Positions 1 through 11,222 of a stretch of DNA of 64,000 bases are shown one piece after another. The stretch covers positions 1 to 64,000 of the forward strand of contig NZ_JAGMUL010000032.1 in the NCBI RefSeq assembly GCF_019049285.1, read 5' to 3'. The stretch comes from Streptomyces sp. AC550_RSS872. Lineage in GTDB: Bacteria; Actinomycetota; Actinomycetes; Streptomycetales; Streptomycetaceae. Positions within the stretch are counted from its first letter, which is position 1, and every line of letters starts with the position of its first letter. Both the position numbers and the translations under genes were made by a program. The notes beneath the pieces are model-generated. The model made no database searches. It was not told where the DNA came from and saw only the letters and a list, made by a program, of their open reading frames with translations.

Positions 1-84
1 CCCGCACGCCACCCCCACCAACCCCCACATCCCAGACACCGCCCACTCAGACGCCCTCAACCGGCGCCAACCGAGCGGAGCTCT

Positions 85-90
85 TACGCT
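85..90 (+). promoter_or_regulatory. candidate -10 box of a leaderless transcript
   Basis: TACGCT lies exactly six bases (CGGGTC) before the ATG of the M24 gene and no Shine-Dalgarno sequence is present. With this geometry transcription would begin at or next to the start codon, as is common in Streptomyces. No good -35 is visible. The same layout is seen before gmk and rpe in this window. This is inference from spacing only. Confidence 0.35.
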
Positions 91-96
91 CGGGTC

Positions 97-1203
97 ATGT
101 CAGAGGTGTACGCCACCCGCCGATCCCGGCTGAGGGACCGCTGCCAGGCCAGCGGCAGCGCCACCGCGCTGATCTCCCGCCCCGCCAACGTCCGCTACCT
201 CGCGGGCGCCGCCCCGCAGGGCTCCGTGCTGCTCCTCGGCAAGACCGAAGACCTGCTCGTGTGCGCCGGCCCGCCCGACGACCGCCCCACCGAGGGCCGC
301 CCCGACGAGGCGCTGCGGATCCACGCCCTCCCCGGCCCCGGAGGCGACCCCGCCGTAGCCGCGGCCGACCTCGCCGCGACGCAGGGCGGGGTCTGTCTCG
401 CCGTGGAGGAGCACCACCTCACCGTGGCCCGTCACCGAGCCATCCGCTCGGTCGTGCCGCGACTGCGCCTGGCCGACCTCGGCGGCGCGGTCGAGCAGCT
501 CCGGGTGGTCAAGGACGAGGAGGAGATCTCCTGCCTCAGGATCGGCGCGGAGATCGCCGACCAGGCACTCGGGGAGCTGCTCGAATCGATCCTCGTCGGC
601 CGTACCGAACGCCACCTCGCCCTCGAACTCGAACGGCGCCTGGTCGATCACGGCGCCGACGGCCCCGCCTTCGCCACCTCGGTCGCCACCGGCCCGAACG
701 CCGGCCGACGGGCCCATCGGCCGACCGACCGCCGGGTGGAGGAGGGCGACTTCCTCTCCGTCTGCCTCGGGGCCACGTACCGTGGCTACCGGTGCGAGAT
801 CGGCCGTACCTTCGTCATCGGTACGTCCCCGGCGGACTGGCAGATCGAGCTGTACGACCTGGTCTTCGCCGCTCAGCGCGCCGGACGGGAGTCGCTGGCG
901 CCGGGCGCCGCCTACCGTGATGTGGACCGCGCGGCACGTCAGGTGCTGGACTCCGCGGGGTACGCGCAGGGCCTTCCGTCGCTGACGGGGCACGGTGTGG
1001 GACTCGAAATCGACGAGGACCCGCAGTTGGCTCCCGCGGCCATGGGTAAACTGGACGCTTGCGTGCCGGTCACCGTCGAACCGGGGGTCCACCTCCCGGG
1101 CCGGGGCGGCGTCCGGATCGATGACACGCTCGTCGTCCGCCCCGAGGCGGACGGCGGACCCGAGCTACTCACCATCACGACCAAGGAGCTGCTCGCCCTT
1201 TAG
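97..1203 (+). CDS. M24 family (Xaa-Pro aminopeptidase/dipeptidase-like) protein with altered metal ligands
   Basis: The 368-residue protein has the two-domain plan of prolidase/aminopeptidase P: a creatinase-like N-terminal domain (about 1-130) and a pita-bread M24 domain (about 140-360). The fold motifs GHGVGLEI (298-305) and VEPGVHLPG (327-335) are clear. M24 enzymes bind two metals through Asp, Asp, His, Glu and Glu. Here His299 and Glu328 are kept, but the first Asp is Cys223, the second is Glu234, and the last Glu is Asp342. It may therefore have weak, changed or no peptidase activity. It lies 51 bp upstream of efp, the arrangement usual in actinobacteria, which supports a shared transcript. 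There is no Shine-Dalgarno before ATG 97, so the mRNA may be leaderless. The family is secure; the catalytic role is not. Confidence 0.85.
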   Translation: MSEVYATRRSRLRDRCQASGSATALISRPANVRYLAGAAPQGSVLLLGKTEDLLVCAGPPDDRPTEGRPDEALRIHALPGPGGDPAVAAADLAATQGGVCLAVEEHHLTVARHRAIRSVVPRLRLADLGGAVEQLRVVKDEEEISCLRIGAEIADQALGELLESILVGRTERHLALELERRLVDHGADGPAFATSVATGPNAGRRAHRPTDRRVEEGDFLSVCLGATYRGYRCEIGRTFVIGTSPADWQIELYDLVFAAQRAGRESLAPGAAYRDVDRAARQVLDSAGYAQGLPSLTGHGVGLEIDEDPQLAPAAMGKLDACVPVTVEPGVHLPGRGGVRIDDTLVVRPEADGGPELLTITTKELLAL

Positions 1204-1254
1204 ACAGGAGCGTGCGCCGGGGTCGTCCACGTCAGTCCAGGAGATTCCGCAACC

Positions 1255-1821
1255 GTGGCTTCCACGAACGACCTCAAGAACGGCATGGTGCTCAAGCTCG
1301 AAGGCGGCCAGCTCTGGTCCGTCGTCGAGTTCCAGCACGTCAAGCCCGGCAAGGGCCCGGCCTTCGTGCGCACCAAGCTCAAGAACGTGCTCTCCGGGAA
1401 GGTCGTCGACAAGACCTTCAACGCCGGCGTGAAGGTCGAGACGGCCACCGTCGACAAGCGGGACATGCAGTTCTCCTACATGGACGGCGAGTACTTCGTC
1501 TTCATGGACATGGAGACCTACGACCAGCTCATGGTCGACCGCAAGGCCGTCGGCGACGCCGCCAACTTCCTGATCGAGGGCTTCACCGCCACCGTCGCGC
1601 AGCACGAGGGCGAGGTGCTCTTCGTCGAGCTGCCCGCCGCCGTCGAGCTCGTCGTCCAGGAGACCGAGCCGGGCGTTCAGGGCGACCGCTCCACCGGCGG
1701 CACCAAGCCCGCCACGCTGGAGACCGGCCACCAGATCCAGGTCCCGCTCTTCATCACCACCGGTGAGAAGATCAAGGTCGACACCCGCACGAGCGACTAC
1801 CTCGGCCGGGTGAACAGCTAA
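1255..1821 (+). CDS. efp: elongation factor P
   Basis: EF-P enters the ribosomal E site and relieves stalling at polyproline stretches. The 188-residue product has the standard length and three beta-barrel domains: KOW-like (about 1-65), OB (about 66-128) and the C-terminal domain (about 130-187), which ends in a typical TRTSDYLGRV motif. The tip loop that carries the modified residue in other bacteria is KPGKGPAF, with Lys33 at the tip. I see no epmA or epmB modification genes nearby, in line with other modes of EF-P function in actinobacteria. The GTG start follows the Shine-Dalgarno-like sequence CCAGGAG. nusB starts two bases after the stop, so the two genes are co-transcribed. Confidence 0.97.
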   Translation: MASTNDLKNGMVLKLEGGQLWSVVEFQHVKPGKGPAFVRTKLKNVLSGKVVDKTFNAGVKVETATVDKRDMQFSYMDGEYFVFMDMETYDQLMVDRKAVGDAANFLIEGFTATVAQHEGEVLFVELPAAVELVVQETEPGVQGDRSTGGTKPATLETGHQIQVPLFITTGEKIKVDTRTSDYLGRVNS

Positions 1822-1823
1822 CC

Positions 1824-2258
1824 GTGGCTGCCCGCAACACGGCCCGCAAGCGCGCCTTCCAGATCCTCTTCGAGGGCGACCAGCGCGGCGTCGACGTCCT
1901 GACGGTCCTCGCGGACTGGGTCCGGCTCTCCCGGACCGACACCCGGCAGCCGCCGGTGAGCGAGTACACGATGCAGCTGGTCGAGGGCTACGCGGTGCAC
2001 GCGCAGCGGATCGACGAGCTGATCGCCCAGTACTCGGTCGGCTGGACGCTCGACCGGATGCCGGTCGTGGACCGCAACATCCTGCGTCTCGGCGCGCATG
2101 AGCTGATCTGGGTCGACGAGACTCCGGACGCGGTCGTGCTGGACGAGATGGTGCAGCTGGCGAAGGAGTTCTCCACGGACGAGTCGCCCTCGTTCGTCAA
2201 CGGCCTGCTCGGCCGGCTCAAGGACCTGAAGCCCTCCCTGCGCCGCGACGAGGCGTAG
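1824..2258 (+). CDS. nusB: transcription antitermination factor NusB
   Basis: NusB binds boxA RNA together with S10 and promotes antitermination during rRNA transcription. The 144-residue, all-helical protein shows the family N-terminus (ARNTARKRAFQILFEGDQ, residues 3-20) and the conserved C-terminal segment VDETPDAVVLDEMVQLAKEF with the FVNGLLGRL ending. The GTG start lies two bases past the efp stop, so translation is probably coupled. A strong hairpin follows about 20 bp downstream and ends the unit. Confidence 0.96.
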   Translation: MAARNTARKRAFQILFEGDQRGVDVLTVLADWVRLSRTDTRQPPVSEYTMQLVEGYAVHAQRIDELIAQYSVGWTLDRMPVVDRNILRLGAHELIWVDETPDAVVLDEMVQLAKEFSTDESPSFVNGLLGRLKDLKPSLRRDEA

Positions 2259-2276
2259 AGGGGTTTCGGAAGAACG

Positions 2277-2314
2277 CCGGAGGGCCCGCAGCATCCCCGC
2301 TGCGGGCCCTCCGG
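2277..2314 (+). terminator. intrinsic terminator after nusB
   Basis: There is a perfect 16-bp inverted repeat (2277-2292 with 2299-2314) around a six-base ATCCCC loop. It lies 18 bp after the nusB stop and ends the peptidase-efp-nusB unit. There is only a short T-poor tail, as is usual in Streptomyces. Confidence 0.8.
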
Positions 2315-2354
2315 CATTCCGGTACCTCTGGGCCTTCCTCAGCCCCATAGAACG

Positions 2355-2398
2355 CCGCCGGGGTGGCCAGAACCGCAAAGTTCCGGCCACCCCGGCGG
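2355..2398 (-). terminator. intrinsic terminator after bldD
   Basis: A 14-bp perfect inverted repeat (CCGCCGGGGTGGCC at 2355-2368 and its complement at 2385-2398) has a 16-base loop. It lies 37 bp beyond the bldD stop on the minus strand, facing the nusB terminator between convergent genes. Confidence 0.7.
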
Positions 2399-2435
2399 CA
2401 CGTTTCTGCTGAAGGGCCTCAACCTCTGGGAGGGC

Positions 2436-2939
2436 TCAGCTCTCCTCGGCGTGGGAGACCGCGCGACGCGCGTCCGCGTCCAGCACACCCCAGCTGATCA
2501 GCTGCTCGGTGAGGACCGAGGGCGACTGGTCGTAAATGACGGCGAGGGTGCGCAGGTCGTCCTGGCGGATCGAGAGCACCTTGCCGTTGTAGTCACCGCG
2601 CTGCGACTGGATCGTCGCGGCGTACCGCTGTAGCGGACCCGCCTTCTCGGCCGGGACGTGGGCCAGTCGCTCCAGGTCCAGGACCAGCTTCGGCGGCGGC
2701 TCGGCGGCCCCGCCCGGCGTGGTGCCCGGAAGCAGCTCCTGCACCGGAACGCCGTAGAAATCCGCCAACTCGGCGAGGCGCTGCACGGTCACGGCGCGGT
2801 CGCCGCGCTCGTACGAACCGACCACAACGGCCTTCCAGCGTCCCTGGGACTTCTCCTCGACACCGTGAAGAGAAAGGCCCTGCTGGGTGCGGATGGCCCG
2901 GAGCTTGGCCCCGAGCTGTTTGGCGTATTCGCTGGACAT
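2436..2939 (-). CDS. bldD: developmental master regulator BldD
   Basis: BldD is the c-di-GMP-dependent repressor that holds back sporulation genes during vegetative growth. From the ATG at 2939 the product is 167 residues, the known length, and begins MSSEYAKQLG. Residues 5-70 form an XRE-type helix-turn-helix DNA-binding domain, followed by a linker and a C-terminal domain. The c-di-GMP signature is complete: RGD at 114-116, eight residues, then RQDD at 125-128, which matches the ligand residues known from S. coelicolor. An upstream in-frame extension of five codons is not needed. A consensus BldD box lies 72 bp upstream of the start, which indicates autorepression. The gene is transcribed toward nusB. 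Confidence 0.97.
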   Translation of the reverse strand: MSSEYAKQLGAKLRAIRTQQGLSLHGVEEKSQGRWKAVVVGSYERGDRAVTVQRLAELADFYGVPVQELLPGTTPGGAAEPPPKLVLDLERLAHVPAEKAGPLQRYAATIQSQRGDYNGKVLSIRQDDLRTLAVIYDQSPSVLTEQLISWGVLDADARRAVSHAEES

Positions 2940-3011
2940 ATAGCTCCCCGGCACTGGGTCGACGCGACTGGCTTGGGTTCCATGCCGCGCGGTTGGTAAC
3001 TCACTGTGAGG

Positions 3012-3025
3012 TTACGCAGCGTTAC
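3012..3025. promoter_or_regulatory. BldD operator (autoregulatory box)
   Basis: TTACGCAGCGTTAC matches every fixed position of the published pseudo-palindromic BldD consensus tnACnc(A/T)GnGTnAn, as I recall it. It lies between bldD and pyrR, 73-86 bp from the bldD start, where an autorepressor site is expected. It could also influence pyrR, whose start is 168 bp away. Confidence 0.75.
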
Positions 3026-3146
3026 TCTGGCGCGTCAAGCCGAATGGTCCACACCGACTCTTCCGTGCTATCGGTGGCCGATTAGGCCAAGTGGGTGAAC
3101 AGGAGCGGGTCGCGGGCCTGCTACGGTGGATGGCGCAAACCAGACG

Positions 3147-3182
3147 TCCTTTAAGGTCCGTCCCGTGAGGCGGAGAAGGAGG
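3147..3182 (+). promoter_or_regulatory. PyrR-binding RNA hairpin covering the pyrR ribosome binding site
   Basis: The leader can fold with a lower stem TCCTT (3147-3151) paired to AAGGA (3176-3180), and an upper stem TCCG (3157-3160) paired to CGGA (3171-3174). The upper stem is capped by the loop TCCCGTGAGG (3161-3170). The order CCTTTAA, GTCC, GUGAGGC-type loop, AAGG resembles the PyrR anti-antiterminator RNA of Bacillus. Here the 3' arm holds the pyrR Shine-Dalgarno AAGGAGG (3176-3182), so PyrR bound with UMP would be expected to block translation rather than cause termination. The sequence and pairing are seen; the mechanism is inferred. Confidence 0.65.
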
Positions 3183-3192
3183 TCCTTTTCGT

Positions 3193-3765
3193 ATGGACAG
3201 CCAGCAGGACACGCAAGCGTCCGACGCCCGGCCCGTTCTCGAAGGCCCTGACATCGCGCGGGTGTTGACCCGCATCGCGCACGAGATCGTCGAACGCGCC
3301 AAGGGCGCCGACGACGTGGTGCTCCTGGGCATTCCGACCCGCGGCGTCTTCCTCGCCCAGCGGCTCGCCGCCAAGCTCGAGCAGATCACCGAGCGCAAGA
3401 TCCCGGTCGGCTCGCTCGACATCACCATGTACCGCGACGACCTGCGCATGCACCCGCCGCGTGCGCTGGCCCGCACCGAGATCCCCGGTGACGGCATCGA
3501 CGGCCGCCTCGTCGTCCTCGTCGACGACGTCCTCTTCTCGGGCCGCACCATCCGCGCCGCCCTCGACGCCCTGAACGACATCGGGCGCCCCCGTGCGGTG
3601 CAGCTCGCGGTCCTCGTCGACAGAGGCCACCGCGAACTGCCCATCCGCGCCGACTACGTCGGCAAGAACCTCCCCACGTCGTTGCGGGAGACGGTCAAGG
3701 TCCAGCTCGCCGAGGAGGACGGTCGCGACACCGTGCTGCTCGGTGCCAAGCAGACCTCCCAGTAG
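3193..3765 (+). CDS. pyrR: bifunctional pyrimidine operon regulator / uracil phosphoribosyltransferase PyrR
   Basis: PyrR is a type I phosphoribosyltransferase fold protein that binds pyr leader RNA in response to UMP and also makes UMP from uracil and PRPP. The 190-residue product has the PRPP loop VVLVDDVLFSGRTIRAAL (about 113-130), the GIPTRGVFLA segment and the LVDRGHRELPIRADYVGKN motif characteristic of PyrR. It is the first gene of the pyr operon. Its strong Shine-Dalgarno AAGGAGG is 10 bases from the ATG and is part of the PyrR-type hairpin. A perfect hairpin follows the stop, so part of the transcript may end after this gene. Confidence 0.95.
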   Translation: MDSQQDTQASDARPVLEGPDIARVLTRIAHEIVERAKGADDVVLLGIPTRGVFLAQRLAAKLEQITERKIPVGSLDITMYRDDLRMHPPRALARTEIPGDGIDGRLVVLVDDVLFSGRTIRAALDALNDIGRPRAVQLAVLVDRGHRELPIRADYVGKNLPTSLRETVKVQLAEEDGRDTVLLGAKQTSQ

Positions 3766-3772
3766 CGCCCAC

Positions 3773-3796
3773 GGCGTACGGCCACTGCCGTACGCC
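3773..3796 (+). terminator. hairpin between pyrR and pyrB
   Basis: GGCGTACGGC and its perfect complement (10-bp arms at 3773-3782 and 3787-3796) enclose a CACT loop just after the pyrR stop. No T-run follows. It could be a partial terminator or an mRNA-stability element that sets pyrR apart from the enzyme genes. Confidence 0.45.
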
Positions 3797-3868
3797 CGCT
3801 CAGCGCGCCCTCGCGCGCGCCCGTCTGCCCCAAATCTTCCGATTGAACTGCCTTACGGAGCCTGACAG

Positions 3869-4849
3869 ATGCAGCGTCATCTCATCTCGGCCGCCGACCT
3901 CACCCGCGACGACGCCGTCCTGATCCTCGACACCGCGGAGGAGATGGCCCGGGTCGCCGACCGGCCGATCAAGAAGCTGCCGACCCTGCGCGGCCGCACC
4001 GTCGTGAACCTCTTCTTCGAGGACTCCACACGCACGCGTATCTCCTTCGAGGCCGCCGAGAAGCGGCTCTCCGCGGACGTCATCAACTTCACCGCCAAGG
4101 GATCGAGCGTCTCCAAGGGCGAGTCCCTGAAGGACACCGCCCAGACCCTGGAGGCCATGGGCGTGGACGCCGTGGTCATCCGGCACGGCGCCTCCGGAGC
4201 GCCGTACCGCCTCGCCAACTCCGGCTGGATCGACGCCGCCGTCATCAACGCCGGCGACGGCACCCACCAGCACCCCACCCAGGCCCTGCTGGACGCCTTC
4301 ACCATGCGGCGGCGCCTGGTCGGCCGGGACGCCGGGATAGGGCATGACCTGTCCGGCAGGCGCATCACGATCGTCGGCGACATCCTGCACAGCCGGGTCG
4401 CCCGCTCCAACGTCGACCTGCTGCACACCCTCGGCGCCCAGGTCACCCTCGTCGCCCCGCCGACCCTGGTGCCGGTCGGCGTCGAGACCTGGCCCTGCGA
4501 GGTGTCGTACGACCTCGACAGCACCCTGGCGAAGACCGACGCGGTGATGATGCTGCGCGTGCAGCGCGAGCGTATGAACGCCGCGTTCTTCCCGACCGAG
4601 CGCGAGTACTCGCGGCGCTACGGCCTCGACGGCGACCGCATGGCGCGGATGCCCGAGCACGCCATCGTGATGCACCCCGGCCCGATGGTGCGCGGTATGG
4701 AGATCACCGCCGAGGTCGCGGACTCGGAGCGCTGCACCGTCGTCGAGCAGGTCGCAAACGGAGTGTCCATCCGGATGGCCGTTCTGTATCTGCTGCTCGG
4801 GGGCAACGAACCCGCCCTCACCCACGCCCGTACCACCGAGGAGAAGTAA
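3869..4849 (+). CDS. pyrB: aspartate carbamoyltransferase catalytic subunit
   Basis: PyrB condenses carbamoyl phosphate with aspartate, the committed step of UMP synthesis. The 326-residue product has the carbamoyl-phosphate loop FFEDSTRTRISFE (about 50-62), the HPTQALLDAF motif (about 135-144) and HPGPMVRG near residue 270. No pyrI regulatory subunit is present, so this is a class without PyrI, possibly in a complex with dihydroorotase as in other bacteria that have adjacent pyrB and pyrC. The pyrC start is five bases after the stop. Confidence 0.97.
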   Translation: MQRHLISAADLTRDDAVLILDTAEEMARVADRPIKKLPTLRGRTVVNLFFEDSTRTRISFEAAEKRLSADVINFTAKGSSVSKGESLKDTAQTLEAMGVDAVVIRHGASGAPYRLANSGWIDAAVINAGDGTHQHPTQALLDAFTMRRRLVGRDAGIGHDLSGRRITIVGDILHSRVARSNVDLLHTLGAQVTLVAPPTLVPVGVETWPCEVSYDLDSTLAKTDAVMMLRVQRERMNAAFFPTEREYSRRYGLDGDRMARMPEHAIVMHPGPMVRGMEITAEVADSERCTVVEQVANGVSIRMAVLYLLLGGNEPALTHARTTEEK

Positions 4850-4854
4850 GACAG

Positions 4855-6141
4855 ATGAGCAAGATCCTGATCCGTGGTGCGAAGGTGCTCGGCGGCGAGC
4901 CGCAGGACGTGCTGATCGACGGTGCCGTGATCGAGGCGGTCGGCACGGGGCTCTCGGACGAGGGCGCCCAGGTCGTCGAGGCGGCCGGCAAGGTGCTGCT
5001 GCCGGGGCTGGTCGACCTGCACACGCACCTGCGTGAGCCGGGCCGCGAGGACTCCGAGACCGTGCTGACCGGCACGCGCGCGGCGGCCTCCGGCGGCTAC
5101 ACGGCCGTGTTCGCCATGGCCAACACCTTTCCGGTCGCCGACACCGCCGGTGTGGTCGAGCAGGTCTACCGGCTCGGCCAGGAGCACGGTTACTGCGATG
5201 TGCAGCCCATCGGTGCCGTCACCGTCGGCCTGGAGGGCAAGAAGCTCGCCGAGCTGGGCGCCATGCACGAGTCGGCCGCCGGTGTCACCGTCTTCTCCGA
5301 CGACGGCAAGTGTGTCGACGACGCCGTGATCATGCGCCGGGCGCTGGAGTACGTGAAGGCTTTCGGCGGTGTCGTCGCCCAGCACGCGCAGGAGCCGCGG
5401 CTGACCGAGGGCGCCCAGATGAACGAGGGCATCGTCTCCGCCGAGCTGGGGCTGGGGGGCTGGCCCGCGGTGGCCGAAGAATCGATCATCGCCCGGGATG
5501 TCCTGCTCGCCGAGCACGTCGGCTCCCGCGTCCACATCTGCCACCTGTCGACCGCCGGGTCCGTCGAGATCGTGCGCTGGGCCAAGTCCCGCGGCATCGA
5601 CGTCACCGCCGAGGTCACCCCGCACCACCTCCTCCTCACCGATGAGCTGGTCCGCACGTACAACCCGGTCTACAAGGTCAACCCGCCGCTGCGCACCGAG
5701 CGTGACGTGCTCGCCCTGCGCGAGGCGCTCGCCGACGGCACGATCGACATCGTCGCCACCGACCACGCCCCGCACCCGCACGAGGACAAGGACTGCGAGT
5801 GGGCCGCGGCCGCCATGGGGATGGTGGGCCTGGAGACCGCGTTGTCAGTGGTGCAGGAGACCATGGTGGACACCGGGCTCCTCACCTGGGCCGGGGTCGC
5901 CGAGCGCATGTCCGTCAAGCCCGCCGAGATCGGGCAGGCCAAGGGGCACGGACGACCCGTCTCGGCTGGTGAGCCCGCCAACCTCACGCTCGTCGACACG
6001 GAATACCGTGGGTCCGTGGACCCCGAAGGCTTCGCCTCGCGCAGCCGCAACACTCCGTACGAGGGGCGTGAGCTGCCGGGCCGTGTGACGCACACGTGGC
6101 TCCGGGGCAAGGCCACGCTCGTCGACGGGAAGCTCACGTGA
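4855..6141 (+). CDS. pyrC: dihydroorotase (multifunctional complex type)
   Basis: PyrC cyclises carbamoyl aspartate to dihydroorotate. The 428-residue amidohydrolase has the metal-binding DLHTHLREPG motif (about 56-65), HICHLSTAGS (about 227-236) and the metal ligand segment ATDHAPHPHEDK (about 302-313). The length and motifs fit type I dihydroorotase, the kind that pairs with PyrB. The stop overlaps the start of the next gene (GTGA). Confidence 0.97.
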   Translation: MSKILIRGAKVLGGEPQDVLIDGAVIEAVGTGLSDEGAQVVEAAGKVLLPGLVDLHTHLREPGREDSETVLTGTRAAASGGYTAVFAMANTFPVADTAGVVEQVYRLGQEHGYCDVQPIGAVTVGLEGKKLAELGAMHESAAGVTVFSDDGKCVDDAVIMRRALEYVKAFGGVVAQHAQEPRLTEGAQMNEGIVSAELGLGGWPAVAEESIIARDVLLAEHVGSRVHICHLSTAGSVEIVRWAKSRGIDVTAEVTPHHLLLTDELVRTYNPVYKVNPPLRTERDVLALREALADGTIDIVATDHAPHPHEDKDCEWAAAAMGMVGLETALSVVQETMVDTGLLTWAGVAERMSVKPAEIGQAKGHGRPVSAGEPANLTLVDTEYRGSVDPEGFASRSRNTPYEGRELPGRVTHTWLRGKATLVDGKLT

Positions 6142-6731
6142 CCCCTGCAACACTGCTCACGACCGGACTCGGTACCCATCTCGCGGCCGAACAGAAGTCG
6201 GCCGAGGTGACCGACTGGGCCGCCCGCGTCGGCTGGGTCGTCGGCCTCCTCCTCTTCGTCGCGCTCGTCTACTGGCTGATGCGCGAGGGCTGGAAGTGGC
6301 GCGGCACGCTCCAGGGCGACCTGCCCGAGCTGCCCAGCGCGCCGGACGACCCCGGCCCGGCCAGACTGAGCATGAGCGGCCGCTACCACGGCTCGACCAC
6401 GGCAGGTCAGTGGCTGGACCGCATCGTGGCCCACGGCCTCGGCACCCGCAGCCGGGTCGAGCTCACCCTGACGGACGCGGGACTGGACGTCGTACGCCCC
6501 GGCGCGGCCGACTTCTTCGTCCCGGCCGACCGGCTGCGCGAGGCCCGGCTCGACAAGGGCATCGCCGGCAAGGTCCTGACCGAGGGCGGACTGCTCGTCG
6601 TGACCTGGGCGCACGGCGACCGGCTGATCGACTCCGGGTTCCGCTCGGACCACGCGGCGGAGCACAACGAGTGGGTCGACGTCATTAACTCCATGATCAA
6701 CACCAACAGCACGGAAGGCGCCGAACGATGA
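6138..6731 (+). CDS. conserved pyr-operon membrane protein with PH-like domain, function unknown
   Basis: The 197-residue protein begins at a GTG that overlaps the pyrC stop, and its own stop overlaps the carA start (ATGA), so it is translationally embedded in the operon. It has one transmembrane segment at about residues 29-48 (AARVGWVVGLLLFVALVYWLM) and then a cytosolic domain rich in beta strands (about 75-190) that resembles a PH-like fold. There are no enzyme motifs. It is found at this place in the pyr operons of actinobacteria, which suggests a link to pyrimidine synthesis such as membrane docking or transport. That role is inferred from position only. Confidence 0.8.
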   Translation: MTPATLLTTGLGTHLAAEQKSAEVTDWAARVGWVVGLLLFVALVYWLMREGWKWRGTLQGDLPELPSAPDDPGPARLSMSGRYHGSTTAGQWLDRIVAHGLGTRSRVELTLTDAGLDVVRPGAADFFVPADRLREARLDKGIAGKVLTEGGLLVVTWAHGDRLIDSGFRSDHAAEHNEWVDVINSMINTNSTEGAER

Positions 6732-7862
6732 CGACCTCCACAAGGGGAGCCGACAAGGTTCCCGCGGTACTCGTCCTGGAGGACGGCCGGATCTTCCGCG
6801 GCCGCGCCTACGGGGCCGTGGGGGTGACCTTCGGCGAGGCCGTGTTCTCCACCGGCATGACCGGCTACCAGGAGACCCTCACCGACCCGTCGTACCACCG
6901 CCAGGTCGTCGTGATGACCGCCCCGCACGTCGGCAACACCGGCGTCAACGACGAGGACCCCGAATCCCAGCAGATCTGGGTCGCCGGATACGTCGTGCGC
7001 GACCCCGCGCGCGTGCCGTCCAACTGGCGCGCCAAGCGCTCGCTGGACGACGAGCTGCGCCACCAGGGCGTCGTCGGGATCTCCAGCATCGACACCCGCG
7101 CGCTGACCCGCCATCTGCGGGAGCGCGGCGCCATGCGCGTCGGCATCTTCTCCGGCAACGCGCTGCCCGACGAGGGCACCATGCTCGCCGAGGTGCGTCA
7201 GGCTCCCGAGATGAAGGGTGCCGACCTCTCCGCCGAGGTCGCCACCAAGGAGGCGTACGTCGTCCCGGCGATCGGCGAGAAGAAGTTCACCGTCGCCGCC
7301 GTCGACCTCGGCATCAAGGGCATGACCCCGCACCGCATGGCCGAGCGCGGCATCGAGGTGCACGTGCTGCCGGCCACGGCGACTGCCGAGGACGTGTACG
7401 CCGTGAACCCGGACGGGGTGTTCTTCTCCAACGGCCCGGGCGACCCGGCCACCGCCGACCACCCGGTCTCCGTCATGCAGGCGGTCCTGGAGCGAGGCAC
7501 CCCGCTCTTCGGTATCTGCTTCGGCAACCAGATCCTGGGGCGGGCGCTGGGCTTCGGCACGTACAAGCTCAAGTACGGCCACCGGGGCATCAACCAGCCC
7601 GTGCAGGACCGCACGACCGGCAAGGTCGAGGTCACCGCGCACAACCACGGCTTCGCCGTGGACGCCCCGACCGACAAGGTCTCCGAGACCCCCTACGGCC
7701 GCGCCGAGGTCTCCCACGTCTGCCTCAACGACAACGTGGTGGAAGGGCTCCAGCTCCTCGACCGCCCGGCCTTCAGCGTCCAGTACCACCCCGAAGCGGC
7801 AGCGGGCCCGCACGACGCCGCCTACCTGTTCGACCGCTTCGTATCCCTGATGGAGGGCCAGC

Positions 7863-7870
<8 letters not shown>
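6728..7870 (+). CDS. carA: carbamoyl-phosphate synthase small subunit
   Basis: CarA is the glutamine amidotransferase subunit that supplies ammonia to CarB for carbamoyl phosphate, which is used in both pyrimidine and arginine synthesis. The 380-residue protein has the N-terminal CPSase-small domain and a class I GATase domain. The catalytic Cys264 is in FGICFGNQ, and the His/Glu pair is in QYHPEA near residue 355. It overlaps the upstream membrane-protein gene by four bases and carB by eight. Confidence 0.97.
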
Positions 7871-11171
<3,301 letters not shown>

Positions 11172-11180
11172 CAGCCCTGA

Positions 11181-11206
11181 GGGGGACACCGGAAACGGTG
11201 TCCCCC
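11181..11206 (+). terminator. strong hairpin between carB and pyrD
   Basis: GGGGGACACCG and its perfect complement (11-bp arms at 11181-11191 and 11196-11206) close on a GAAA tetraloop and are followed by TCTT. It starts nine bases past the carB stop and ends 16 bases before pyrD. It has the form of an intrinsic terminator inside the operon, so pyrD-pyrF may be reached only by read-through or have a separate start. Confidence 0.7.
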
Positions 11207-11222
11207 TCTTCGTGAGGGAACC

